NCBI GenBank assembly: GCA_035578155.1
Contig: JAPWDM010000033.1
Location: 2,005,001 to 2,069,000, forward strand
Source of the DNA: Brachynemurus nebulosus
Lineage: Eukaryota; Arthropoda; Insecta; Neuroptera; Myrmeleontidae
Length of the DNA stretch: 64,000 nucleotides
Direction of reading: 5' to 3'
Shown: piece by piece, positions 46,396-59,814 of the stretch
Layout: every line of letters begins with the position of its first letter
Numbering within the stretch: position 1 is the stretch's first letter
Translations under genes and position numbers: made by a program
Notes under the pieces: model-generated
What the model was told of the DNA's origin: nothing
Database searches by the model: none
What the model saw: the letters and a program-made list of their open reading frames with translations, nothing else

Positions 46396-47077
46396 CATAT
46401 TAGGGTTGCCAGTTTTTAAAAATTCCCGACGAGGACAAAAAAAAAATTAATTTTTAGCAACATTTTATTTTGAAATATAAACATATGTATATTTTATAAT
46501 ACAGTAGATTAATGAGTATCTGAGTAATTTTTGTACAATTCAGTAAACTTTTATTATTTTTAATTTTATTAAAAAAATGAATATAAATCAAGTTTTGTAT
46601 TATTAATTGACATTAAAAGTTCTGTTTTTAAGTTAACTGGTGATCATTAAGTGCTCGTATTCCTTTATTTATTACATTTCAGCTCTGCATAATGTACAGA
46701 AACATTTTGTATTTTCCTAACCCAACTTTTTATCGACAGCCATTCATTTTTAAATTTTGTAATACGTTTAATTTTTTTTTTCACATAGCCATTTTGAACA
46801 GATACAGAAACAGAAATATACAGAATAGAAATATACAGATACTTTTTTGTTAATATTTCTATGAAAAAAGAAAACATAAAAATATCAATATATTTATCGA
46901 TTAATATTACAACATTACCATTAATAATAGAATGATTAATAAATTATAATATACAAATATGTATAGAATTGTCGCCATCTTGACGCTAAACTCGCTAAAT
47001 TCAGTGAGAAAATGACGATAACTGATTCATCAATTATTCGATGTTAACAGTGCTGCCACTACAAAGCACCGTTTTTA

Positions 47078-47171
<94 letters not shown>

Positions 47172-47177
47172 CATATA

Positions 47178-47270
<93 letters not shown>

Positions 47271-47504
47271 AGGTGGTCCAGAATTATGTACCGTGATTAC
47301 TAGAGCTGATAGTACGTTCAAAAATAATGGGTACCTTTTCATCTACACTTTTCTCCAAAATTAAATAATCAGGGAGATAAAGTGGCGAGGTGAAATGTAG
47401 AAGGAGGGAACGAAACTTACTTCTTTATTTAAAAATTTTTTAAGGGCTTTTGTATAACGGATTCATATTTTAGGGGTGCGTATGAACATCAGGATAATTA
47501 TATC

Positions 47505-47589
<85 letters not shown>

Positions 47590-47706
47590 TTTAGTGACCA
47601 TTATTTTCGGTTTCTGGGGACCCCAAAACAAATTTTTGCCGTAGTCCCGGACTCTCAAGTCGCGTTATGACAGTGGCTGTAATAGCTGAATTCCATTCTG
47701 TAAATT
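45930..47706. mobile_element. Foldback element, family A copy 5
   Basis: The left tip ccctgtcgcagcatcctgca and catagcgaatttcc, the conserved block up to gttatcgtgcggacac, (TA)n tracts at 46258-46400, 47080-47268 and 47510-47585, and the tail with accccaaaacaaatttttgcc identify family A. 46400-47060 is unrelated AT-rich DNA, probably an insertion. The segment after 47268 (aaggtggtccagaattatgt) matches 3567 of copy 2. Confidence 0.8.
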
Positions 47707-47879
47707 TTTTATATGTGAGTGCAAGGGTAAACATATCGTATCAAACACAGCTGCTAATTATAGGCAGATGTTTAGGTAAATAATGAAATCTTCACCTTCA
47801 TTTGATTTATTTTTGAATTATAGATGGAGACCTCACCCTTCCTGAAATTCCTGAATAGTATTTTATAGCAAAAAAAAAA

Positions 47880-48395
47880 TCTATACATATAATAAAACTC
47901 TAACCAGACCATTTCTGTACGTGGAATATTTTTTGAAAATTGTACTGATACTGTAAATAGTTATCGATATAGATATCAAAACAGTGATTTTTAAAATTTT
48001 TGTCTGTCTGTCTGTATGTCTGTCTGTTCACGCATCACGCAAAAACTATTGAACGGATTTTAATGAAATTTGGTGTGGTGATAACTTATTACCTGGGTCA
48101 ACATCTAGGATACTTTTTATTCCGGGAAAATGTGTCATTCCCACGGGAAAACAGAAAACCGATTCTGAGCATGTGCACACATTACGCAAAAACTATTGGA
48201 CGGATTTTGATCAAATTTGGTATGGTTGTAAGTTGTTGCCTGGGTCAACATCCAAGATATTCTTTACTCCGGGAAAATGTCTCGTTTCCAAAAATTATTG
48301 TTATATGCAAGTTCTGTATAATACACTTACGTGTATATACTTCTCGTTGAGTTTATAACAATGCGTCACGCGTACAACGTTGCGGGTACAGCTAG
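47880..48395 (+). mobile_element. Helitron-like relic (LEP1-like)
   Basis: It begins tctatacatataataaaac after an A and ends gtacagctag before a T, the A^TC ... CTAG^T borders of a Helitron. Inside, two copies of a word like cgcaaaaactattgaacgga with gaaatttggtgtgg follow a tctgtctgtctg stretch, as in LEP1-like Helitrons of insects. No Rep/helicase is present, so it is non-autonomous. Confidence 0.65.
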
Positions 48396-50009
48396 TATAT
48401 AATACAAAAGCTTTGATTGCTAAATTTAACTGGTTTTAAAACTATAATAACAGGATATTAAATAATAATATAAATTATACTAACTTATTTTATTCATGAA
48501 ATTGTTTACCGTATTACATTCTATTTTCCTGGGCAAATTTGTGTTTTCATCAACTTAAATTTGTTTCTTAAAAGCAATTTAACTGGAAAAGCTATTAACT
48601 AGCAAAGACACGACAGTAAACGCAATAGATTGTCATAAAATAAACCAATTTATTGTTTGTGAAGGACACTGTCTTTAGTTTCGTGTTAATTAAATGTCCG
48701 ATATCGAAGTGGTAGACAAAGAAATAATTTTTTCCAAATTAAGTTCCCACTAATTGTAAGTTGGACCAAAATTTAAAAAAAAAAATTACAGTGAAACGTA
48801 AAATTTTTTACAATTGAAACATTATAGGTTGGCATCACTCATATTTATCCAAACCGAAGGTAACCTGCTTGGAGCGGAAATGAAATTTCCCTGAGCAAGA
48901 CATTTCTGAGAACTCACTTTTGTTATAGTTAATATTATATTTTTTGAGTTTCATTCACAAGAAAATGATCCAAATTTTTTATACTGGGTTCTGGGACTAC
49001 CAACTATTATTACCATTAATAGGTAACTTGTAACTGGTATGTAATAGACAATTAAAATAGGGTGTAGGTAAAAACGGAGCCCGGCATTCTATGTTTATCT
49101 ATGTTAAACAAATATAATTCCTTTTATTAATTTAGTATATTTAAGGACTGCAGATATAATATTTTCTAAAAGTTACTCCAAAAAATATTACTTCTTATTA
49201 ATCTTTATCTCAAAATCTAGTTATTTTCTATTGATTGTTCCATTCTGGTGGTAGATTCAGTTTACGAATTTTAGGACAAGTTCTTGAACAAATTGTTATT
49301 TTAAACTCGCACAATTTTATAATTGTGACAATTACATATTAAATTTACATAACGAATACTCGTTAATGGCCGTAATGGTTGAAAACGCCTTCACACATTA
49401 AACAAAAATATAGTGGATTTTATCAAAGTCATTTTGTTTTTTAGTAATTCTATTTAAATTTTTTTTGTCACTACTTGAGTTATGCAAAATTCCATAAATG
49501 AAATAGATGATGCAACAGTGGTTGCACAGTTTAGGGCTTGAATGAATCACGTGGTCCAATTAAAAGGGTAATTAAGTATTATAAAATATTACGTTAACAT
49601 TAAAATGCATCTAATTGAAGTTTCGATAAAACTATATTATGGAGGTGATGGTCCGAAATACTTTTAGCAGGCTACTTTAAAAAAAAAATTTTCTTTTATA
49701 ATAAAAAATGCACATCTACCCATTAATAGAGATGATCCGTTGGAAATATCGATAACATAGGTCAATATATATATATTTGAAAGCAAGGATCACAGTAATT
49801 TATTTTAACCACCTACGGAGAATTTCAAAATAATAACGCCTCAGACAAGTTACACATTCTCTATTGTAGCACATTTAAAAAACCATTAAAAATGAACTAT
49901 TGTCTATTGTACAGTTATCTATTTGTATTTGTAATTTTGTATCCATAAAATTGTTAAAATTGTGTATATAAATTGTGTATATTCAAATCCTTGTATAGAC
50001 AAGTATTTG

Positions 50010-50053
50010 AAAATGGCCGTATTGTTCATTAAGCTTTTTTTGTAGTTATCGCA
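50010..50053 (+). repeat. 44-bp direct repeat, first copy (second at 51004-51047)
   Basis: aaaatggccgtattgttcat and the following aagctttttttgtagttatc are repeated 994 bp downstream with one mismatch. The sequence between is AT-rich and non-coding. Confidence 0.9.
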
Positions 50054-53000
50054 GATATTACAGATTATTCAGTATCCGTCAGTATTATAGATCTGTGCAT
50101 ATTTCACTGACAGAACCGTTTATACGCATATCGGATATCTTACAATATGTTAAAATATCCAAATACCATACCAGTTATTATAATAACTGTTATAAATAAC
50201 AGTTATTTTTCAGTAACTGTTATTGTAATAACAGTTATTAGAAAATAACCGTTTAGCTCATCTCTACCCATTAATAATAACAATTCACAATTTAGCAGAT
50301 TTTTAGCTAGACACAACGACATTTGGGCAACGGAATCCATATAAAGTTATTTCACCAAATTATTTTTTCAAAATAGTTATCGAAGTTTAAAAACATTTCG
50401 TACAGATAGACGGTTTTATTATCAGAAAAAAAATTCTAGCTTCTGTCATTGCTACTTCAACAAATTTTATTTTGATGCAAACAAATTTCTTTTCCTTTTA
50501 TTTTCCATAATTCCGGAAGAAATAGTTTAAAACTCCTTTGAAAAGAACCTCCTTATAATACCTATAGTTAACAAGTGTTACAGTTTTAAATAATGATATT
50601 TTTACTTATATCAGTACTATATAAGAAATTCATGTACAGATGTAGTAAAAGAAACTTATTCCTATTAAAGGTTTTTAACAGGTTTCCTACAAATACTTAT
50701 TAATACAATTCAGTATAACTTTTCAAACTTTGTTTTTACTCTTATATAAAATTTGTATAGTTCTTTCTTGTACCCTTCTTTTATATTTTGTTCTATACAA
50801 AATAAATGTAATAAATCATTCTAAAATGGGGGACAATATATATAATACTGTCATTACAAATAGAACAATTGAATTTTATATTAGTGAGAGAGTAAATACT
50901 ATAATTGTTAACAGAAATTATATACGTACATCCTTTTTTTATAAATTAAACTTGTTTATGGTTCTAGCTCACATCTAGCTGCCATTCTTATAAAATTAGC
51001 ATAAAAATGGGCGTATTGTTCATTAAGCTTTTTTTGTAGTTATCGCAATAAAAATTTTATGCATTTCTTTCTAACTAATTTAAAAGTAGTTAAAAATCGT
51101 TTGTCGTGAATAACTACATTGTAAAGTATTTATGACGTCATACGAAAACAGATAGATATATTTAACAATATAGACCAAATTTACTTATTACAAAAAGGCT
51201 ATTATTGCCATAAATCAAAAAAATTAGAGAAGATAAGAAAAGTTGTCCTAAACAGAGAAAGAAAATTCATGACGTGTATTACAAAGAGAATAAACAATCT
51301 ATAGTACATGTTATGGTGTATTCACTCATAAATTTTGATGCAAAAAAAAGAAGCAAAAATGGCGGCGCTACAGCTGTTCCAAGTTGACTTTTTTAATTTG
51401 CGCCGTGGAATGCCCAGCCTCTTGTAATCAGCTGAATTCAATCGGGCAAAAAATTTTTATTAAAATAAGTCACTACGCTTTGCATATACCTATTTCTGAT
51501 GAGAAATTTTGTTTTCACAATTTAAAATCAAAAAGAAAAAAATGTCACTTTTTTTTTATAAACAAATTGTTATTACAATTTATAGTAATAATTTATGCAA
51601 AATTTTAGGTATATGCAAAGGCCAATATCTTAAAGAATATCTGTTGTCGTACCCCTGGCTAGGTAGACAATTTAAATAGGCATGTGCTGTCACCATCCAC
51701 TTAATTATTTCTCTTGAGAAGTAGAACCCAAGTCTTTTCTTCTTCCTTGGAGTTAACTTTAGATGTTACTTTTATATTTTACTTATATTATTCGTCCGTT
51801 TATCCCGCGATTAATATAAATATGAATGTTTTTATTCACTTTAAATTGTCACTTAAGTTTATCTGAAATATTTTCAAAGTTTTCTGAATAATAACACTTG
51901 AAGTCACTTTTCAAACATTTATTTATTTAATATATATTTGATTACAATTAAAATAAGTCGCGAGTACTTTAAGTTATATTTATTTGATCATTTAATTGTT
52001 ACAATTTAAGTTTAACAGAGTTTCGAGTTACATTTGTTTGACGACGAATCACGAATCATGATTTGAGTTGTTCAGCAAGGACTTATATACTAGTTTGAAA
52101 CAAAGGAATGAAATGGATGCATATGGTGTAGCAGGATGCGAAAGATAAACAATTTACAAGGACTTGTGATATTTTAACAAATGGACACACATGATGTTCA
52201 GGATATGAATTTTAGATACAATATGTAAATTTTAAATAAAGGATACGAATTATAAACATTTAGATATTTAAGAACATTTTAGATATAGGATGTAAATTTT
52301 AAATAAAGGAAATGAAATATAAATATTTAATATTAGAGAATAAAAGATTAGATAATTTCTTCTGAATTCTGTGTGTGGTCAGGATCTCACACTGTACAAA
52401 ATTTCAAGTTAATATCTTAATAACTTTTTAAGTTATGTTCCAGGGCGCGGAAAAATACCTGTTTGGAGAAAAACGCTATTAAAAAATTTTCGTTTTTGAA
52501 AAGTAGAGTTAAAAACAGTTTATCGTTATCTAAGATAATTTTTCTGTTGGGATTAAAACATTATAAATATATTCCTTAAGGTTCAAATGAACTTTTAAAG
52601 CAAAACAAAAAATGAAAAATTTGAAAGTTCTGAAGGACCCTCCTCCCTTAAGAGAACAGGCCTTTAAGGATTTTGATTTTTGTAATTACAGTAGCCTTTT
52701 ATCTACGAATTTGTTAACCGTAGTTACGATTATATATGTAACTTCAGTCTGAAAAAACAGACCAAAAGTGTGTTGAACACGACCACAATAGGGTTCCGCA
52801 AGCTGATAAATTATAGCGTTCCTATAAATCTCTTAATGTTAGCAAGTTAACCAAAAAAATTTCCGTTGATCTACGATTCTATTGATCTATTTTTTTTTTT
52901 TTTTTGCATTTACGGTCGAAGAATTAGAGAGTGCAATACATTGCACACCACTTTAAAGCTTAATATTTTGCAAACGAAACATAAAAATAAAAATTGGTAA

Positions 53001-53159
53001 GGGGGACCTTCTAACGATATCCCACACGATGAGACGCAAACTCTCCATCTCCATCTCTCAATACGGGAAAATACCCAAATTTTCTTTTTTTTGGCCATTG
53101 TATCTCAGTTATGATTTTAGATTATCAATATGTATTTTATGTCAAATTTTGTTTTATTA

Positions 53160-53285
53160 GGCTCATTTCAGACCAAGCCAGTCAAGTCATTTCAAGTCCA
53201 GTCAAGTCACGTCAAGTCCAGATGCGTCAAGTCAAGCTAGTCTGGGAATTTCAGATAGACTAAGTCAAGTCAAATCAGTCAGTTT
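53160..53285 (+). repeat. Degenerate (GTCAA)n-type repeat
   Basis: Words such as cagtcaagtcatttcaagtc, gtcaagtccag and aagtcaagtcaaatcagtca recur irregularly over about 125 bp. Confidence 0.8.
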
Positions 53286-53615
53286 AAATTAGTTATTACT
53301 TGATATTTGAAAATGGATGTTGTATTAAATACAATAATAATAATAATAATGCGGAGGTTAAGACTATAAATTTCTGGATAATTTCTAACAAGTAATATTA
53401 ATTGTTCTAAGTCCATGTTTAACAATGATTTAAGGATTTAACGTTTGAATAACGTGTTCTTTGAAAAAGTAATGGGTGCCCAAAATAATATATACTACAT
53501 ATACATACATAATATATTATTAATTATTAGAAAATTTTCTAACAGCCTGTAGAATTTTAGATAAAAATCAGTTTGGTTATATTAAAAATAAAAGCACGAT
53601 ACACGCCGCATACAC

Positions 53616-56560
53616 AGTGGTGGTTTTAGACTGCATAATCTGGGGCGGGGGCAAGGTTTACTATAGATTCTGGTTACCCCAAGATTTTTTGAAAAATGAT
53701 TTTGAAAATCTGGGTTTTGATAAATCTTATAGACGACTATTGAAATACAATTAAGTTATATGGATTTTAAATAAACAAGGAATCTGTGGACCTTTAAAAT
53801 CGTTTTCCTTTTTGGAATCGGTCACAAAACAAAGCTCAAATCACTTAAAAATTACTTTATTTGATACAAATTTTAGATAACGGTATTTGCTGTTCTTGAA
53901 AAATAATTATTTACATTTGCAGCTGCAGTCTTCTCTAGCCAACATTGCTAAACAATTCCAGGATCTTGTCAGGCTTCTTTATGAGCTCTTCACTTTCTTC
54001 TCTTTCAATTGATGAAATTGACAGATTTGTTAAGCGTCGTGTAGTCATTGTGGACCTGACATACGTTTTAACTCTTTTCATGGTTGAAAAGCTCCTTTCA
54101 GCCACAGCACTGGTGACAGGAAGAGTGAAAAGAATTTGTGAAATCTTTGTAAGATTGGGATACAAAGATCTTTGTTCGATCAAAGTGAAGTACAATTCTT
54201 TCATATTTCCTTGAAATTGACCAAAAACTTCTTTAGCAAATTTTACTTCAAACTTCAAGTTTGTTGAGTCTACAAACATGTTGTATTGGTCTGCAAAACT
54301 GTTTACCGCATCTACAGACATAAATTCATTACTTGTTGGGCTCAATCCTTCAAATGCGTCAAAAACGGATGAATTGTTTGTAAACCTCCGTTCAAGTTCA
54401 GTTGTCATTCGATCGATGACCTCAAACAACATCTGTTTGTATGAGGATTTTTGTGAGAGATTTGTCCTTTCCCCTGTTGTTGACATGAGAATTGAGTCAG
54501 TATACTTTGAGGATACCTGTTGTGTACGTTTTAATGGCAAGTGTGAAGCTTCCTCAATACTTGGTAGCGGTATTCCCGCTTTGTTAGCCAAACAACAGGT
54601 TTTTGTCCAACATTCACTGAAAAAAAGATCTGACCTTTTGTTTTGCAGTGTTCTTTTCAATCCATTTATCACTTTCATTGCTGAGCCCATAAGCAAGTCT
54701 TCCTTTTGCAACGTTATTGAGGTCGTTTGTGAGTATTCTAAAATCTCTCCTAAAAACTGTAGAGCGAATCAAACTGCTTGAGCTGCAGCAGAAATCCTTT
54801 GGCGGTAGCAGCTTCCATTTTATTTGTGGAACTATTGAATTCCTCTAACGCTGATATTACAGCCAAGAAATTAGTTTTGAAATACGTAATTTCTTTGTAT
54901 TTACAAACCCACCGAGTATCGCTCTGTTGTGGCATTTCGTATGTTTTTTTGTTGTTATCTTCCTTTTCTTGAGCGTCCTTAAATTTTTTATGTCTGAGAG
55001 TAGATGCTGACTGGAAAGAATAAATAGCTTCAAGCAATCTTAGCGTGTCATCAACTATGGTACCTTTTTGGCTGTGTCTACTAAAACTAAATTTAGGCGA
55101 TGTGCGTAGAAATGTACATAAAGGCATGGATTTTCTGCCACTTCCCTTACCAAAACATTTACTTCACTTAAGTGTCCTCTCATTACCGATGCACCATCGT
55201 AGGCTTGGCCAATACATTTCTTTATATTCAAACCATTCTCTTCCAAAAAGGTTAATATTTTCGTACAGAGAGCTTTTGCAATCAGTTTAGTTAGCACAAC
55301 AAATCCCAAAAACCGTTCAAAAATTTTTGTTTTGTTTGTGTATCTGATGCAAACACTCATTTGTTCCTTTGCACTAACGTCTCTGGCTTCATCAACAATT
55401 AAAGAAAAAAAAACCATCATTCTCTTCATTGACCTCGTCTACAATCTTTTTCAGAACTATTCCTGCTGAAATTTTTAAAAACTCATTTTGAGAATCTTTA
55501 GACATATAAGTAGCATTTTTGGGAAGATTATCAAAAACTGACTGAACATCGTTTGAAACCCCTTTCAGTAACTGTACCAGCTCTATAAAATTTCCATTAT
55601 TTTTGTATTCAAATTTATCATTTATAGTTTCTCTATGTCCTCGCAAACCGATTTCCTGACGTGCACAAAAAAGTGCTACTTTGCTGAGAATACCTACTAC
55701 TTTTCTGTTATTGATAATATTTTCAGCGACTTGTTGTCCTAATTGGGCTGTAACTGTTCCTTGCTCTTTCGAGGATAAATAATTACTATATTTTGTAACC
55801 GAATCCTTGTGAGACTCAGATAATTCATGTTTCTTACATTTTTCACCCATATTTTTCCAATTACGATATCTTGTTTTGATAAACGTGGCCTCGCCGTTTC
55901 CACATGGACTAGGAAAATGGCGGCATGGAAAGCAAAAGACTGAATCATTTTCTTTGCAGTACTCAATCCAATTGAATTTCTGGTACCAAACTGTACTAAA
56001 TGATCTGGGAAAATTCCCAAAGAATGTCTTTTTAAAGACGACATTAGTGGACTGAGTTGGCCCGTCAGAGACTGACTGACTTATTGTTAGATTTATAATA
56101 GACGTTGTCCCACCTGGTCCACATGAATGTGATCGATCCTCTTTATTTTTAGAAGAGATTGAGGTTGTATGACCTACTTCAGCGTCATCATTATCTACTC
56201 TCCTTGCTTTTATTGGGGGTTCGTCTGAACTACAGCGGTTGCTGGTCTTCTTATTCCGATTGAAAAAACTGGACAGTTGAAGTTGTTTGGACATCTTGTG
56301 TATCCACTGGTGTATAAGTAGAGAGTTGTTAAAAAACTTCCACTGATCGACAATGCACTTTGCTAATTACATAACTAATTCACTAACTAGAAATTCAAAA
56401 TAACAAAATAAATCCACAACGTTCACAGCGTACAAATGCTTAACAGCGATCAGCCAGTAGCCAGTACTAACATCTATAACCTATGATTGGGTGACAGACG
56501 AAACTGACAGATTAGTCCCGGCAGCGTTGCCAACCGACACTGAGAAAATGCCCCATGACT
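53616..56560 (-). mobile_element. hAT element with ZMYM1-like transposase; ends tentative
   Basis: The left flank of the transposase has cagtggtggttttagactgc followed by a G-rich stretch, the usual look of this hAT group's ends. On the right, cagcgttgccaaccgacactg could be its partner. No 8-bp duplication could be confirmed, so the borders are uncertain. Confidence 0.5.
53935..56294 (-). pseudogene. hAT transposase (TTF zinc finger, DUF4371), three frameshifts
   Basis: The start is at 56294 (MSKQLQLSSFFNRNKK). In order: a Ser-rich N-terminus; a TTF-type zinc finger region with FPRSFSTVWYQKFNWIEYC and FCFPCRHF; a DUF4371-type part with LSKVALF and ISAGIVLKKIVDEV; the catalytic part with FSLIVDEARDVSAKEQMSV and CIGQAYDGASVMRGHLSEV; and the C-terminal hAT dimerisation part with LPVTSAVAERSFSTMKRVKT. 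The frame breaks three times: at an A/T homopolymer near 55405-55415, near 55060-55080, and near 54745-54765. The last 258 codons are open. Proteins of this type are annotated in insects as zinc finger MYM-type protein 1-like. The decay is light. Confidence 0.9.
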
Positions 56561-56860
56561 CTCACAGCCCAGTGAACATTTTTCTGTAAATTTTATGTCA
56601 CAGTGACAGAACTGAAAGTCACGTGTTACGTAAAATGTGAGTCACATATGACTCACATGTAACTTACAATTTCCCACTTATAAACGTAACAGTGTGACGT
56701 AACATTATGTTCTTGTTACGTTTCAGGAAAATATAACTTTGATGTAACATTATAGATAAAAATACGCCTTACGCCTTCTTTTGCAAAAAGCAAATTCAAA
56801 ATTCCCTTTTTTGTTTCTTATTAACATTACATACACATATCACCAACTTATTGTCATATA

Positions 56861-59759
56861 CCGTAGAGTGGGGATAGTTTGGCCCAGATTTTCAGGTTTT
56901 ATCACAATTATACATTATTAAATAATTAAAGTTATGCAAAACAATTGTGCATATATATTTTTATGTTTCCTTATGAGTTATGGATGGTACAAACATATCA
57001 CAATTTACATTTTATTCAATATTTTTTTTTTAATATTTTATAAAAGGTGGGCCAGTGTTACCCACCAATGGGGGAACTTTGCCCCAGCACTACATTTGCA
57101 TAAGGAATTAATGTGTTTCACCATTTGTACTAATGTAACCCTTATGGCTATGGATTCTAAGGCAAATAAAAAATAACCAAGCTATAAAATGAGAAAATAT
57201 ATATTTTTAACGTTGAAAAAAACACTTTACTGCCATATAACTAATATAAGCCTTGCATAAATTGTACAAAACATGTTAGAAAGATCCTAAAATGACACAA
57301 TAGCACACAGTTTACTAGTAATTTTACATTAGTTCAGGAACTAAAAATTGTCCCCTCTTATTAACTAATCTTGGAGGGTTTATCTTCATTATAACATCAC
57401 ACCACTCATAAACTAAAGTGTCTTTTTTTCGGGCCAAGCCCAAGATTTTTTCTTTTTTGTTATACATTCTACTGTTGGCCCATGTTCTTCCTCACTAGTA
57501 GGCATCTTAACAATAACCCCAGGATAAAATTCTTCATTATATTTCACCACGACAAAATAACCTTCTTCGAGACTGTCTTTATCTATGGTAACGGTAGGCT
57601 TACTGACAGAAGAACTTTCCAAACCTTGCTCCTCCTCCTCTCTTTCGACTTCGCTAAACTGTTCATTCCACCCCAAACTCTCTTCAGAAAAACTATCGTC
57701 GTGGACACTGTATGGGTCATCACAGTCACTAGAGTCGGATTGATCTACAACACGTTCTAAGACAGTTTTAGGTCTCCCTCGCTTATTTTTGGACAATGAA
57801 GGATTGGAAGTGGAAGGTACTTCATGTTGTTGCACATCTTCCACACCAATACTTTTACCTGGAGGAACGTTGAGTTTCTTTCGCTTCCTCTTTGGAGTTT
57901 CTGAAGAACCAGCAATACCAATAACATCATCCCTCCTTTGCACAAGCTGTTCAATGAATGAGTCACCAACTAGCTCAATATTAACATTCCTTTGAGGCAA
58001 TCGCTCCAGAACTTTGTTTCTATCAAGTGGGTGGATTCCAGTCTTTAAAAAGCCTGCAATCATGTTTTCTTTCTTATTGACAAACAAGTGCTCTACCAAG
58101 GTCTTCAAGAGCTTTGAGAACTCATCTTTAGGCAATTAGTCAAATTTCTCCCTCTTTTTGATTGTTTTCAATCAGTAAGAATTTTGCGCCATTCTTGTTT
58201 CATTGGGCCATAGTAGGCTACATCCAAAGGCTGTGTGATGTGTGTCGAATTAGCAGGTAGGCATACAAATCGAACATCGTTTTTTTCACACATTTTCAAA
58301 ATTTCCATACTGATATGTGAACTCAAGTAATCTCCAATGATAACCTTAGGTCCGCTTGACTTTTTTAGACGTGGCAATAGCAAGGTTGGAAACCAGTCTT
58401 CAAAACAGGCAGTATCGAACCACCCATTTTTTTAGCGATTGTACCGGCAGTTCTCAGGTCCACCCTCAGCCCAAGTGTTCCATAAATGTTCCGACTTGAA
58501 TACTACGTAAGGAGGTAACATTTCCCCAACAGCATTTCCACAAAACATCAATGAAATGCAGGATTTAGTTGAATCCATTATGCGCTCAACATATTTGGAA
58601 CCTCGCTTACAAATTACTTTGGCTGATCCAGGGTCATCTCGCAGGTTCGTCTCATCAAAATTCCAAATATTTTCAGGGGGTACATTTCGTAATGAAACCT
58701 CCAAATGGTTAAAGTAATCGTTGACCACGTCTGCACCAACTGCAGCTCGAGCCCTCTTGATGTTGCTACATCTACGCACAGTCAGTTGTTTGTGACGTTT
58801 TCGGAACGACATGAACCAGTCCTTATCAGGTAAGTTATTGGTAAACTGTTTCACTTGACGACCTTGTCTGTCCAAGTAGCTTTTGACAGTAAAACGGATG
58901 TCAATTTCGGTTACTGGAAACCCGAATTCCGCTAACTTATTTATGTGGCTTTCAAAACATTTCTCTTCTTCTTCTGTAAATATTGTAGGCCGTCCAATTT
59001 TCTCTTTCAAATTCCCTTTCAGTTTATTTTTTATGGTGCTTCTTGGTATATCATAGAGTTGTGATGCACTTCTCTGGGTTAGGAAACCATTACGAATATC
59101 ATCTAAACACTTTTGTAAAGTTTCGGAAGAGTAGTCGGAGTACTTTCTGGTACCTAGTTGTCTCTGATGATTTCGAGGCATCTTTGTCACCGAATATACC
59201 TGAAACAATTCAATGTATGAAAGATATATTTAAAACATAACTTATACTATTACTACTAATCCTACTAATCAAGAAGATGCTTCGTGGCAAAAAAATGAGC
59301 CAGCCACTGGCTTGGGGTAAGATTGGCCCAAACTTTGCTTGGGCCAATGTTACCCCCAAAAAATAACTTTTTAGGTTGTTATTATAAAAAAATGATTATA
59401 AAAAATATACAAATAACAATAAAATGACATTATTACATTATGTTAACAACTAATGTGAGGTACTTTTAGGCTACTTACTTTAATTTTAGCACTTCAGGTT
59501 TTTGCCACAAGAATGAAAGTTTCACAGGTACAAAAATGGTGCAAAACATCCAAGAGTAATTTTCCACAAGCAGGGTGCCAACCTAAAAATCTTAAAAAAA
59601 TGAATACCTGAATTCCTGGTATAACAGGATGTACACTTTCATTAGGACAACAATAAAAAATTATATAGTGATAATTTTTATGTATCTATAAATAATAACT
59701 TTTTTGCACAGGGTGGGCCAATGTTACCCGCCAAGGGCCAAACTATCCCCACTCTACGG
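56861..59759 (-). mobile_element. Pogo/Tigger-like element, 2.9 kb, complete ends
   Basis: The ends ccgtagagtggggatagttt and aaactatccccactctacgg are perfect inverted copies, continuing to ggccc, and TA flanks both sides (56859-56860, 59760-59761). Words like ggtgggcca and gttaccc recur near both ends and may be transposase-binding sites. The transposase gene fills the minus strand. Confidence 0.93.
57324..59181 (-). pseudogene. Pogo/Tigger-like (DDE_1) transposase with a few breaks
   Basis: The start at 59181 gives MPRNHQRQLGTRKYSDYSSE; a Met nine codons upstream is also in frame. N-terminal HTH_psq-like part: LTQRSASQLYDIPRSTIKNK. A CENP-B-type second helix domain follows, with KDWFMSFRKRH. 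The DDE domain shows IWNFDETNLRDDPG (first Asp), VIIGDYLSSHIS (second Asp, with an unusual GDYLSSH instead of DGHxSH) and THITQPLDVAYYGPMK (third Asp). Breaks: stop at about 58429-58431 (TAA), stop near 58168 (TGA where Trp is expected), a one-base shift near 58140, and one in an A-run near 57425. The C-terminus is acidic and basic by turns and ends near 57324 (KINPPRLVNKRG). The copy is young. Confidence 0.9.
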
Positions 59760-59814
59760 TACATACACTTAAATTATTATTTCTTATTTATTTATTTATT
59801 ATTTTTTTGTTGAC

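Larger units (their letters stand above)
48400..53600. other. No gene seen; AT-rich upstream DNA
   Basis: Open frames are short and without motifs. Local features are a palindromic stretch of ataacagttat words at about 50175-50250, a 44-bp direct repeat at 50010 and 51004, a (taa)n run near 53327-53348, and loosely repeated atgtaaattttaaataaagga words at 52215-52320. Confidence 0.5.
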
